Assembly: GCA_035308965.1 (NCBI GenBank)
Contig: DATGFN010000006.1
Coordinates: 124,001-188,000 of the forward strand
Source: DASYXZ01 sp035308965
Lineage (GTDB): Bacteria > Acidobacteriota > Terriglobia > UBA7540
Direction: 5' to 3'
Length of the DNA: 64,000 nt
The position numbers and the translations under genes are program-made. This document shows positions 17,459 to 24,906 of the stretch, piece after piece; the stretch's first letter is position 1; the number at the start of each line of letters is the position of its first letter. Under the pieces are notes generated by a model. The model worked only from the letters and a program-made list of their open reading frames with translations. It did no database searches and was not told the origin of the DNA.

Positions 17459-17649
17459 GTGACCCCTCATCCGTCTAGCCGCGGCGAGCCACCTTCTCCC
17501 CTGGGAGAAGGCTAGTCTTTTGGTGGGTTGCCCTCTCCGAGGAGTGAGGGAGGGGGCCCCCACGCCCTGCCCTGGGGACCGCGGCTGGCGCTTTCCCCAG
17601 ACGGCGCGGGAAGGGCCCCAAGTTTTGCGGGTGGGGGTGAGGGGTCACG
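17459..17649. repeat. ~190-bp element with 11-bp terminal inverted repeats
   Basis: It begins GTGACCCCTCA (17459-17469) and ends with the exact inverse TGAGGGGTCAC near 17639-17649. Inside are further palindromes (CTTCTCCC-CTGGGAGAAG; GGGGACC..). No coding sequence is seen. The design fits a non-autonomous mobile or REP-like element. It fills much of the 597-base gap between the propeller gene and the sulfite reductase. Confidence 0.6.
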
Positions 17650-17708
17650 TTCTCAGTGCTCGGGAGTTCTTTACGTCAGCCTAAGTCATTACCGGATTTT
17701 ATTTTTGG

Positions 17709-17737
17709 TTGACATTCATTCAGAAAATGTCTAAAGT
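17709..17737 (+). promoter_or_regulatory. Sigma70-type promoter of the Cys leader and sulfite reductase
   Basis: A perfect -35 (TTGACA, 17709-17714) is followed after exactly 17 bases by TAAAGT (17732-17737). The predicted transcript start, about 17743-17746, lies only 4-7 bases before the leader ATG at 17750. Confidence 0.65.
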
Positions 17738-17749
17738 AATTGTTTGACG

Positions 17750-17830
17750 ATGGCCATGAATCTCCAACACGGGACCGCGATGTGTTGTTGTAAAGCGTCC
17801 GGACGCGTGTGTGGAGGAGGCCTGAAGTAA
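17750..17830 (+). CDS. 26-residue leader peptide with a run of three cysteines
   Basis: ATG 17750 to TAA 17828-17830. The peptide starts MAMNLQHGTAMCCCK and has a fourth Cys at residue 21. The three consecutive TGT codons lie at 17783-17791. The frame has no Shine-Dalgarno sequence. With the promoter just upstream, the message would be almost leaderless. It is followed 28 bases later by an intrinsic terminator and then by the sulfite/nitrite reductase gene. A Cys-codon run in a short ORF before a sulfur assimilation gene, with a terminator between them, is the layout of amino-acid-responsive attenuation. Cys-rich upstream ORFs of this type are known from mycobacteria. Translation and regulation are inferred, not shown. 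Confidence 0.6.
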   Translation: MAMNLQHGTAMCCCKASGRVCGGGLK

Positions 17831-17857
17831 TAAGTTAAATCTTAAAGGTTTCAATCC

Positions 17858-17896
17858 AACCCACCGCCGGAAGCAAATTCGGCGGTGGGTTTTTTA
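17858..17896 (+). terminator. Intrinsic terminator (probable attenuator) directly before the sulfite reductase ribosome site
   Basis: The arms AACCCACCGCC (17858-17868) and GGCGGTGGGTT (17881-17891) pair perfectly over 11 bp around a 12-base loop, followed by TTTTTTATTTT. The reductase Shine-Dalgarno sequence (GGAGG, 17903-17907) begins a few bases later, so any transcript from the promoter at 17709 must read through it to express the gene. Confidence 0.85.
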
Positions 17897-17912
17897 TTTT
17901 GTGGAGGCGGCA

Positions 17913-19655
17913 ATGCTAACGGCAGTTTTGGAAGACCGGCACTCTCGCGAGTCAATTGGGGAAGAAATCCGCCTGTTCGGCGTGCGACTGGAGCAACTTT
18001 ACCGGGGCGAGATCACCGAAGACCAGTTGCGCCCCTTTCGGCTCAAACACGGCGTTTATGGCCAGCGGCAGCCGGGCTTTCAGATGGTCAGGGTGAAAGT
18101 TCCATCGGGAATCCTGAACCCGGAACAACTCAGAGTGCTAGCCGACATCGCCGACACATATTCGACCGGACGCGGACATCTGACCACCCGCGAAAACGTC
18201 CAATATCACTTCGTAAAAATGGAGAACGTAACGACCGTCATGGGCCTGCTCGCGGATGCAGGGCTGACCACTCGCGAAGCCTGCGGCAACACGGTGCGCA
18301 ACATCACCAGTTGCCCGCTAGCCGGCGTCTGCCCCACCGAATCATTTGACGTTACGCCTTACGCGCTGGCCACCACCCAGTTTTTCCTGCGCCATCCCGA
18401 TTTCCACGACCTCCCGCGGAAATTCAAGATCGCATTTTCCGGCTGCGAAGACGACGGCAACTGCGCTGTGGCCGGCATCCACGATGTGGGCCTGATCGCT
18501 CGCTTTCGAGGCTCGAATGGTACAGCGCATCGAGGCTTCAAAGTTCTGGTGGGCGGTGGTCTCGGCAGTCTGCCCACCGAGGCCGCCACGTTCACGGAAT
18601 TTCTGCCCGAGGAGAATTTGATTCCCACCATTGAAGCGATCCTGCGCGTGTTCAAAGATCACGGTAACCGCAAGAACAAATTAAAGGCGCGGATGAAGTT
18701 CGTACTACGCGCCAAGGGAATCGAAGAATTCCGCCGCCTGGTGGAAGAAAAACTCGCCACCGTGGAGACGCCGGCGGGGACTCGGACGATTCCCAGCCCT
18801 GTTGCCGCGCCTCTGGTAAGCATTTCGCCGGTGACCAGTTCCAAGAACGGCGCGTCGGCAGAATATCAAGTGTGGGCGCAGCACAATCTCCAGCCTCAGC
18901 GCCAGGCCGGGCACGCCCTGATCTGGATCAAGCTGCCGGCGGGAAACATCCAGGCCCACCAGTTCCGCGGACTTGCCGACCTGCTCGAAAAGTACAAACT
19001 CCCTGCCGCGCGCATCGCTATTTCGCAGGACCTGGTGATTCCCTGGGCGCCGCTCGCGCGCGCTGGTGAGATTTTCCACGACTTGCAGGCGCTCTCGCTC
19101 GCCACTCCCGGTGCGCGCACCATCGCCGACGTCACCGGATGCCCGGGGGCGACCACTTGCAACCTGGGGATCACACGCTCTCTGACTCTCGCCGATGAGT
19201 TGGCGCGAGAATTTGCAGATGAGACCGATCCTGAAATCAAAAAGCTGCGCATCAAAATCAGCGGCTGCCCGAATTCCTGCGGACAACACCACATTGCCGA
19301 CATCGGATTGTACGGAAACGCGCGCAAGGTGGGTGAGCAGCAGGCGCCCTACTATCAACTGATGCTGGGAGGAGAGGTTTCTGCCGATGGCGTGCGCTTT
19401 GCCCGCCAAGTCGTTCCCGTTCCCGCCAAGCGCATTCCGCAAGCCCTGCACGCGCTGCTGGAACTTTACCGCCGCGAGCGCTCCGCCGACCAATCATTCC
19501 GCGCCTGGGCGGTGAATACGCCGGACGCCGCCATTGTGGCGCATTTGCAGAAGTATATCGACACCACCAACGAGCGCGAGGAAGACTTGTTCGTCGATTG
19601 GGGCGACCAGGAAATCTACAGCCTCAAACTGGGCCGCGGCGAGTGCGCGGCGTAA
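17913..19655 (+). CDS. Ferredoxin-type sulfite/nitrite reductase (siroheme, 4Fe-4S)
   Basis: 580 residues from ATG 17913 (GGAGG at 17903-17907); the GTG at 17901 overlaps the ribosome site and is unlikely. It is a one-polypeptide NirA/Sir-type enzyme with two pseudo-symmetric halves. The cofactor cysteines are C410-x5-C416 ('CPGATTC') and C452-x3-C456 ('SGCPNSCG'). The first half has the degenerate counterparts 'SCPLAGVCP' and 'SGCEDDGNC'. It reduces sulfite to sulfide (or nitrite to ammonia) with six electrons. Sequence alone does not decide between the two. The Cys-codon leader upstream and the siroheme-precursor genes downstream favour assimilatory sulfite reduction for cysteine synthesis. 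No flavoprotein partner gene is adjacent, so ferredoxin is the likely donor. Confidence 0.88.
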   Translation: MLTAVLEDRHSRESIGEEIRLFGVRLEQLYRGEITEDQLRPFRLKHGVYGQRQPGFQMVRVKVPSGILNPEQLRVLADIADTYSTGRGHLTTRENVQYHFVKMENVTTVMGLLADAGLTTREACGNTVRNITSCPLAGVCPTESFDVTPYALATTQFFLRHPDFHDLPRKFKIAFSGCEDDGNCAVAGIHDVGLIARFRGSNGTAHRGFKVLVGGGLGSLPTEAATFTEFLPEENLIPTIEAILRVFKDHGNRKNKLKARMKFVLRAKGIEEFRRLVEEKLATVETPAGTRTIPSPVAAPLVSISPVTSSKNGASAEYQVWAQHNLQPQRQAGHALIWIKLPAGNIQAHQFRGLADLLEKYKLPAARIAISQDLVIPWAPLARAGEIFHDLQALSLATPGARTIADVTGCPGATTCNLGITRSLTLADELAREFADETDPEIKKLRIKISGCPNSCGQHHIADIGLYGNARKVGEQQAPYYQLMLGGEVSADGVRFARQVVPVPAKRIPQALHALLELYRRERSADQSFRAWAVNTPDAAIVAHLQKYIDTTNEREEDLFVDWGDQEIYSLKLGRGECAA

Positions 19656-19708
19656 TCCGGTCTAGCTATTTTCTTGAAATCAAATCCCCTTCGAAATCGT
19701 CTCCACGA

Positions 19709-19796
19709 GTCATTCCCGCGACGGCGGGAATCCAGTTGGTGTCCGGCGCATCTCCAATAATTTAGGGTAATGGATTCCCGCCTTCGCGGGAATGAC
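19709..19796. repeat. 88-bp element with GTCATTCCCGCG inverted ends, copy 1
   Basis: It starts GTCATTCCCGCG and ends CGCGGGAATGAC, a perfect 12-bp terminal inverted repeat. Each end is itself a hairpin (TTCCCGC..GCGGGAA). A diverged second copy lies at 24792-24886. It is followed by AACA, where copy 2 has AACC. Confidence 0.75.
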
Positions 19797-19871
19797 AACA
19801 AATCGGAGCGACCGCGTCTGGCGAAAGACGCCATTACCCAACCGGGATATCAAGGGGGCTGGCCCGCGAGG

Positions 19872-19880
19872 TGCTATAAT
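19872..19880 (+). promoter_or_regulatory. Extended -10 promoter (TGCTATAAT) before the hemX-like gene
   Basis: TG-n-TATAAT is a consensus extended -10, with TATAAT at 19875-19880. No good -35 is present, as is usual for this class. The predicted start near 19887 gives a leader of about 25 bases to the TTG start at 19913. Confidence 0.55.
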
Positions 19881-19912
19881 TATTAATCACGATCATCGGC
19901 ACTGAGGTTCCC

Positions 19913-20743
19913 TTGCACTCTGCGCTCTTGTGGGCAGCACTCGCATTTTACGGACTGGGGATGGCGTTGAGCTTCCCTTCCTTCATCCGACGGCGGGCCA
20001 CTCTATCTCCCGCTTCGCTGGGCGCGCTGGGTTTTGGATTGCTGGCCCACGGCGCGGCGCTGGCCTTGAAGGCGATGGAGATCCATCGCCTGCCGGTGAC
20101 CGATGTTCGCGGTGCGCTTTCGGTCTTTTCTTTTCTAGCCACCACGGCCTTCTTTCTCGTTTATATTCGCTACAAGATTGCCTCCCTCGGCATTTTTATG
20201 GTGCCCCTCGCGTTTGTGCTTACTTTGATTTCCGCCGTGGACAACGGCGCGCTTCCCGCTTCTCCTGAATTTCGCGGCCGGTGGCTGATCATACATATCG
20301 CATCCATCCTGATTGGCTACGTGGGATTCTTTATAACTTTTATCGCCGCCATCATGTATCTCTTCCAGGAACGCGAGCTGAAATCCAAGCGACCGCGAAC
20401 GTTTTATTACCGGCTGCCTTCACTCGAAGTGTGCGATGAACTGTATTTTCGATCCTTGATTATCGGCCTGCCTTTTCTGACCCTGGGCATTGTGATGGGC
20501 TTCATTGGCGCCAGCCGCCAGTGGAATGGCCTGTGGGAACTGGATCCGAAAATTCTAGGGGCGCTGGTGACCTGGTTTATTTATCTCATCCTGTTTTCAG
20601 CCCGGATGAGCGGCAGTTGGCAGGGACGGCGGTCCGCCTACCTTGCCGTGCTGGGGTTTGCCACCATGATGGTGACTTTCCTCGGCATCAGTTTCTTGAG
20701 CGGGCCGCATGGATATTTTCCAAACCTCGGGCCAAAACCGTAG
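19913..20743 (+). CDS. HemX/CcsA-like cytochrome c assembly membrane protein
   Basis: 276 residues with about eight hydrophobic segments. The start is TTG 19913, preceded by TGAGG. Later segments 'LIIHIASILIGYVGFFITFIAAIMYLFQE' and 'WELDPKILGALVTWFIYLILFSAR' carry the conserved features of the CcmC/CcsA/HemX family; the 'WELDPK' loop matches the 'WxxDPK' motif. In heme operons this gene (hemX) stands next to hemA and may control glutamyl-tRNA reductase level. CcsA relatives move heme to cytochrome c. The position directly before hemA favours the HemX role. It is probably co-transcribed with hemA, whose start is 50 bases after this stop. Confidence 0.82.
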   Translation: MHSALLWAALAFYGLGMALSFPSFIRRRATLSPASLGALGFGLLAHGAALALKAMEIHRLPVTDVRGALSVFSFLATTAFFLVYIRYKIASLGIFMVPLAFVLTLISAVDNGALPASPEFRGRWLIIHIASILIGYVGFFITFIAAIMYLFQERELKSKRPRTFYYRLPSLEVCDELYFRSLIIGLPFLTLGIVMGFIGASRQWNGLWELDPKILGALVTWFIYLILFSARMSGSWQGRRSAYLAVLGFATMMVTFLGISFLSGPHGYFPNLGPKP

Positions 20744-20793
20744 AGGCAGCGGGCTCCAAGCGGAGAAGACCTGCATTTGGATCGATAAGCAAC

Positions 20794-22059
20794 ATGAATC
20801 TTGTCCTGGTAGGCATTAATCATCGCACGGCGCCGGTGGAAGTGCGCGAGGTCATGAACATTCATGAGACGCGCCAGGCCGCCGCACTTTCCGAATTGAT
20901 CAGACGGGACGGGATTCTGGAAGCCTTGATTCTTTCCACTTGCAACCGTGTGGAAGTGGCCATCTGCGCGCGCGATGAGGTGGAAGCAGATCCCATCCTG
21001 CGCAAATTCCTCACTGAGTATCACCACTACGACTTGAACGCGTACGACCGTTATCTCTACTGGCACCGGCAGGAGGACGTCATCCGGCACTTGTTTCGTG
21101 TGGCCAGCAGCCTCGACTCCATGATTCTCGGCGAGCCGCAGGTTCTCGGACAAATGAAACAGGCCTTTGCCACCGCCAAACGCGTGGGCGCGCTCAATGG
21201 CGCCTTGCACGAAGTGGTCAACCAGTCACTGGCCGTGGCGCGAAGGGTGCGGCGCGAAACCGCCATCGGCGCCACCGCCATTTCCGTGTCCTACGCAGCA
21301 GTGGAACTGGCCAAGAAGATTTTCGGCAATCTTGAAGGCAAAACAATTTTTGTAATCGGCGCCGGGAAAATGAGCGAATTGGCGGCCAAGCACCTGCTGC
21401 GCAGCGGCGCCAGCGCCATCTTCGTCAGTAACCGCACTTATGAGAGGGCCGTTGAGTTGGCCGCGGCATTTCACGGTACAGCCATCCGTTTTGAAGAACT
21501 TTTCGAACACATTGACCGGGCGGACGTGGTGATCAGTTCGACTGGCGCACCCCACTTTGTGGTGACCCGCGAGAAGGCCGAGCAAATGCTGGCCCTGCGA
21601 AAAAACCGGCCCATCTTTTTTGTGGATATCGCCGTGCCGCGCGACATCGATCCCGCCGTCAATGAATTGAACAACGCCTATGTTTACGACATTGATGACC
21701 TCGCCCAAGTGGTGGACGCCAACAAGAAGCAGAGACAGAGGGAGGCCGTCTGGGCGGAACAGATCGTGGACCAGGAACTTCAGAAAATGCAGCGGCGTCT
21801 CGCCTCGCGCGAGGTGGTGCCCACCATTGTGGCCATTGAGGAGCGATTGAACCTCATCCGCGAAAGTGAGACCGAGCGATTCCGGGGCCGATTGAACAAC
21901 TTGTCGCCCGAGCAGCGGGAGACGGTGGACGCGCTCACCCGCGGCATCCTCAATAAGATTCTGCACGGGCCCATCACCGAACTTAAAAGTGGCGCCGGCC
22001 ATCCCGAGCAAGGAGCACTGGTGCAATTGATTCGGAGAATATTCGGAGTGGGAGAATGA
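20794..22059 (+). CDS. hemA: Glutamyl-tRNA reductase
   Basis: 421 residues from ATG 20794 (MNLVLVGINHRTAPVE), the family's standard opening; the frame is open upstream inside hemX but without homology. Catalytic C50 lies in 'LILSTCNRVEV'. The NADPH-binding core 'IFVIGAGKMSELAAKHL' is near 190-210, and the C-terminal dimerisation helices end '..LIRRIFGVGE'. The enzyme reduces glutamyl-tRNA to glutamate-1-semialdehyde, the first committed step of C5-pathway tetrapyrrole synthesis in the cytosol. The next genes, hemC and cobA-hemD, act later in the same pathway. hemL and hemB are not in this window. Confidence 0.96.
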   Translation: MNLVLVGINHRTAPVEVREVMNIHETRQAAALSELIRRDGILEALILSTCNRVEVAICARDEVEADPILRKFLTEYHHYDLNAYDRYLYWHRQEDVIRHLFRVASSLDSMILGEPQVLGQMKQAFATAKRVGALNGALHEVVNQSLAVARRVRRETAIGATAISVSYAAVELAKKIFGNLEGKTIFVIGAGKMSELAAKHLLRSGASAIFVSNRTYERAVELAAAFHGTAIRFEELFEHIDRADVVISSTGAPHFVVTREKAEQMLALRKNRPIFFVDIAVPRDIDPAVNELNNAYVYDIDDLAQVVDANKKQRQREAVWAEQIVDQELQKMQRRLASREVVPTIVAIEERLNLIRESETERFRGRLNNLSPEQRETVDALTRGILNKILHGPITELKSGAGHPEQGALVQLIRRIFGVGE

Positions 22060-22103
22060 GAATCTTCGTCTGCTGATTTTCAAGGAATAATGGAAAACGC
22101 AGT

Positions 22104-22178
22104 AGCGCCGCCCTTTAGGGGGGGCAATTTGAAGTGCGATCATTCGACGCCAAATTGCCGGGCTAAAGCCCGGCGCTG
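22104..22178. repeat. Palindromic element with CCCTTTAG/CTAAAGCCCGG arms, copy 1
   Basis: AGCGCCG-CCCTTTAGGG-GGGCAATTTG faces CAAATTGCC-GGGCTAAAGCCC-GGCGCT. The whole unit is a ~75-bp inverted repeat with an inner perfect palindrome GCCGGGC-TAAA-GCCCGGC. A shortened relative lies at 23170-23217. Both sit in gaps of the heme locus. Confidence 0.65.
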
Positions 22179-22234
22179 CGAGCATCGCAGCGCAGATAGT
22201 ACGCGCTTCATCCTAAATTGAAGCAACTCACTGT

Positions 22235-23152
22235 ATGGCCGACACCACGAAAATCATCATTGGCTCGCGCGGCAGCAAGCTGGCGCTTTGGCAGGCTGAA
22301 TGGGTTAAGAGCCGCCTGACCGAGGCGGGATATCAGGTGGATATCAAGACGATCAAAACTACGGGCGACAAAATGGCGAATGCCCCCCTTCCCGATTCCG
22401 GGGTGAAGGGGCTCTTCATCAAAGAGATCGAAGAGGCCCTGATGGCGGGCACGGTGGATGTTGCCGTTCACAGCTTAAAAGACTTGCCCAATGATCAGCC
22501 CCAGGGACTCTTGGTGGCGGCGGTGCCCGAACGAGCCGACGCTCGTGATGTTCTGGTTTCAAGAGGAGCGAAATTGTTCGCCGATCTTCCGCCGGGAGCT
22601 CGCGTGGGAACCAGCAGCTTGCGGCGAAAGTCCCAAGCCGGCAACTTGCGGCGCGATCTGGAAATCGTTCCCGTGCGCGGCAACCTTGACACGCGGCTGA
22701 ACAAACTCGAGCGCGGAGACTACGATGCGCTTATCGTGGCGGCCGCGGGCCTCATGCGCCTGGGGCTTGGGGATCGCATCGCGCAATTCTTTTCCAGCCT
22801 CGAGATTTGTCCTGCGGTGGGCCAGGGCGCATTGGCCATTGAGATTCGCGAAGGGGATGAGAGAATCGCCATCGCGGTCGCACCACTCGACCACGCGGCA
22901 ACCCACGCCGCCATTCGCGCCGAGCGATCCACGCTCCGCCGGCTGGGTGGTGGGTGCCAATTGCCCATCGCCGCTCATGCCATGGTTGAGGACGATTGCC
23001 TGCGATTGCGCGGTGTGGTGGCGAGTCCGGATGGAAGCAAGATCATCCACGCGACCGCTCCCGGATTGACGAGTGACCCGGAAACATTAGGAAACACTGT
23101 GGCCGATTCCCTGTTGAGCCAGGGTGCGCTTGACATTCTGCGCTCCGTGTAG
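22235..23152 (+). CDS. hemC: Hydroxymethylbilane synthase (porphobilinogen deaminase)
   Basis: 305 residues, beginning MADTTKIIIGSRGSKLALWQ. Family blocks are in order: 'HSLKDLPN' (~85), 'RRKSQAGNLRRDLEIVPVRGNLDTRLNKLE' (~130-155) and the cofactor-attachment Cys at 241 in 'LGGGCQLPIAAHA', which holds the dipyrromethane primer. It joins four porphobilinogens into hydroxymethylbilane in the cytosol. It stands between hemA and the fused cobA-hemD gene, whose second half uses its product. Spacers of about 175 and 73 bases on either side contain palindromes, so separate expression of the heme genes is possible. Confidence 0.96.
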   Translation: MADTTKIIIGSRGSKLALWQAEWVKSRLTEAGYQVDIKTIKTTGDKMANAPLPDSGVKGLFIKEIEEALMAGTVDVAVHSLKDLPNDQPQGLLVAAVPERADARDVLVSRGAKLFADLPPGARVGTSSLRRKSQAGNLRRDLEIVPVRGNLDTRLNKLERGDYDALIVAAAGLMRLGLGDRIAQFFSSLEICPAVGQGALAIEIREGDERIAIAVAPLDHAATHAAIRAERSTLRRLGGGCQLPIAAHAMVEDDCLRLRGVVASPDGSKIIHATAPGLTSDPETLGNTVADSLLSQGALDILRSV

Positions 23153-23169
23153 AAATTTGATGAAAAAAG

Positions 23170-23217
23170 TAGATCTGCCCTTTAGTGCGGGATGCTGGGT
23201 TAAAGCCCGGCGCTACT
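23170..23217. repeat. Palindromic element, shortened copy 2
   Basis: GCCCTTTAG..GGGTTAAAGCCC-GGCGCTAC repeats the arms of the 22104-22178 element with the middle deleted. It lies just before the cobA-hemD gene. Confidence 0.5.
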
Positions 23218-23225
23218 GAAAAATT

Positions 23226-24743
23226 ATGGCCGGCAAAGTATATCTGGTGGGCGCAGGACCGGGAGACCCTGGCCTGTTCACGCTCAAAGGCAAAGCGGTG
23301 CTGGAGCGCGCTGATTGCGTGATTTACGACATCCTGGCCAACGACCGCCTGCTCAACTTCGCGCGGCCCGATTGCGAACGGATCTTCGTAAAGACGCTGG
23401 GACCGAGGCCCACGGTCCGCCAGGAAGAAGTCAACCGCCTGATGATTGCGCGCGCTTGCGAAGGCCGCGTGGTGGTCCGCCTGAAAGGGGGTGACCCATT
23501 CATCTTTGGCCGGGGAGGCGAGGAGGCGGAAGGATTAGTCAAAGCCGGAATCCAATTCGAAGTGATTCCCGGAATATCTTCGGGATACGCGGCGCCCGCC
23601 TACGCCGGCATTCCGGTGACGCATCGGAAATTTGTTTCTGGCGTTTCTTTCATCACGGGTCACGAGGATCCCGCTGAAGAAGGCTCCGGGCTCGACTGGG
23701 CGAATCTCGCTGCCAGCCGCAACACTCTGGTCTTCTTCATGAGCTCGAAAAATCTTTCCGACATCGCCAGGGCGCTGATCCAACATGGCCGCAAGCCCGA
23801 AACTCCCGTGGCCGTGATTCGCTGGGGAACAAAAGCGGAGCAAACGGTGATTTGCGGAACGCTGGCTGACATCGTTTCGAGAACCGGAACGGTCCAACCG
23901 CCTTCGATCACCATCGTGGGTGAAGTCGTTAATCTTCGCCGCCAGCTCAACTGGTTTGAACGCCTGCCGCTTTTTGGAAAGCGCATTGTCATCACTCGCG
24001 CCCGAGAGCAGGCCGGCGCCCTGCGCGACGCACTTGAGGAATTAGGCGCGCGCGTCATTGAAATTCCAACCATTGAAATTCGCGATCCTGATTCCTGGGA
24101 GCCGCTCGACCAGGCGATTGGGCGCCTCGAAACTTTTCAATACCTTCTGGTAACTTCGGCTAACGGCGCGAGGAATTTCCTTCGCCGGCTGTCGGCGTGC
24201 GGCCGCGATGTGCGCGACTTGAAAGGGCTGACCATTGGCGCCATTGGGCCGGCGACTGCCGCTGAATTCGCCAGGACTGGGGTGAAGGTTGATTTCATTC
24301 CAAACGCATATCGAGCCGAGGGCCTGCTGGAAGTTTTGGACGGCCACAAATTGAAGGGGAAGGCTTTTCTGATCCCTCGCGCGCGCGTGGCCAGAGATTT
24401 GGTCCCGCGCGTCCTGAGTGAACGCGGCGCGCGCGTGGAAGTTGTGGCTGCCTACGAAACGGTTGTCCCCAAACTTGGCGCGGAGGAGATCGAAGAGCTG
24501 CTCAGCCCTCCGCCCGACGTCATAACCTTCACCAGCTCTTCCACCGCCACTCACTTTTCCAAACTCTTGGGCGATTTTCCCTGGCGGCAAAAGCTTGCGG
24601 GAACGGCAATCGCCTCTATCGGCCCTATTACCTCTGCAACGCTCCGGAAACTCGGCCTATCCGTTACGGTCGAAGCCAGCGAGTCCACCATGACGGGATT
24701 GGTGCGCGCACTGACAGAGTATTTTCAGCAACGTGGGCAATAG
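23226..24743 (+). CDS. cobA-hemD: Fused uroporphyrinogen-III C-methyltransferase / uroporphyrinogen-III synthase
   Basis: 505 residues made of two enzymes. Residues 1-~245 are the SAM-dependent methyltransferase (SUMT/CobA) with 'VGAGPGDPGLFTLKG', 'VRLKGGDPFIFGRGGEE' and 'VIPGISSGYAAPAYAGIPVTHR'. Residues ~250-500 are HemD ('KRIVITRAREQAGALRDALEELGA', 'LVTSANGARNF', 'ITFTSSSTATHF'). HemD cyclises hydroxymethylbilane to uroporphyrinogen III. CobA methylates it twice to precorrin-2, the branch point to siroheme and cobalamin. The fusion commits the locus to both heme and siroheme supply, which fits the siroheme enzyme at its head. The precorrin-2 dehydrogenase/ferrochelatase is not in the window. 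Confidence 0.94.
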   Translation: MAGKVYLVGAGPGDPGLFTLKGKAVLERADCVIYDILANDRLLNFARPDCERIFVKTLGPRPTVRQEEVNRLMIARACEGRVVVRLKGGDPFIFGRGGEEAEGLVKAGIQFEVIPGISSGYAAPAYAGIPVTHRKFVSGVSFITGHEDPAEEGSGLDWANLAASRNTLVFFMSSKNLSDIARALIQHGRKPETPVAVIRWGTKAEQTVICGTLADIVSRTGTVQPPSITIVGEVVNLRRQLNWFERLPLFGKRIVITRAREQAGALRDALEELGARVIEIPTIEIRDPDSWEPLDQAIGRLETFQYLLVTSANGARNFLRRLSACGRDVRDLKGLTIGAIGPATAAEFARTGVKVDFIPNAYRAEGLLEVLDGHKLKGKAFLIPRARVARDLVPRVLSERGARVEVVAAYETVVPKLGAEEIEELLSPPPDVITFTSSSTATHFSKLLGDFPWRQKLAGTAIASIGPITSATLRKLGLSVTVEASESTMTGLVRALTEYFQQRGQ

Positions 24744-24791
24744 TGAGCACCGATGTTATACCATTTCAAATCATATCCAATTCTATAAACT

Positions 24792-24886
24792 GTCATGCCC
24801 GCGAAGGCGGGAATCCAGTAGGTTTGGTATGCATTTTGAGGTGCGATTGTGGTGGATTCCTCTCGTGCGCGCAGGAGGGAAATGAC
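24792..24886. repeat. GTCATGCCCGCG element, copy 2 (diverged)
   Basis: It begins GTCATGCCCGCGAAGGCGGG-AATCCAGTAGGT, closely matching the start of the element at 19709, and ends GGAAATGAC. The right arm has drifted (CGTGCGCGCAGG). Because of it the flanking region has an open frame of about 100 codons, which I do not regard as a gene. Confidence 0.65.
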
Positions 24887-24906
24887 AACCGGCCGGAATT
24901 AAACCA

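Noticed and set aside
17744..17900. SAM or other metabolite riboswitch upstream of sulfite reductase
   Set aside because: I found none of the conserved core motifs of SAM-I, SAM-II or cobalamin riboswitches. The Cys-codon frame explains the leader better.
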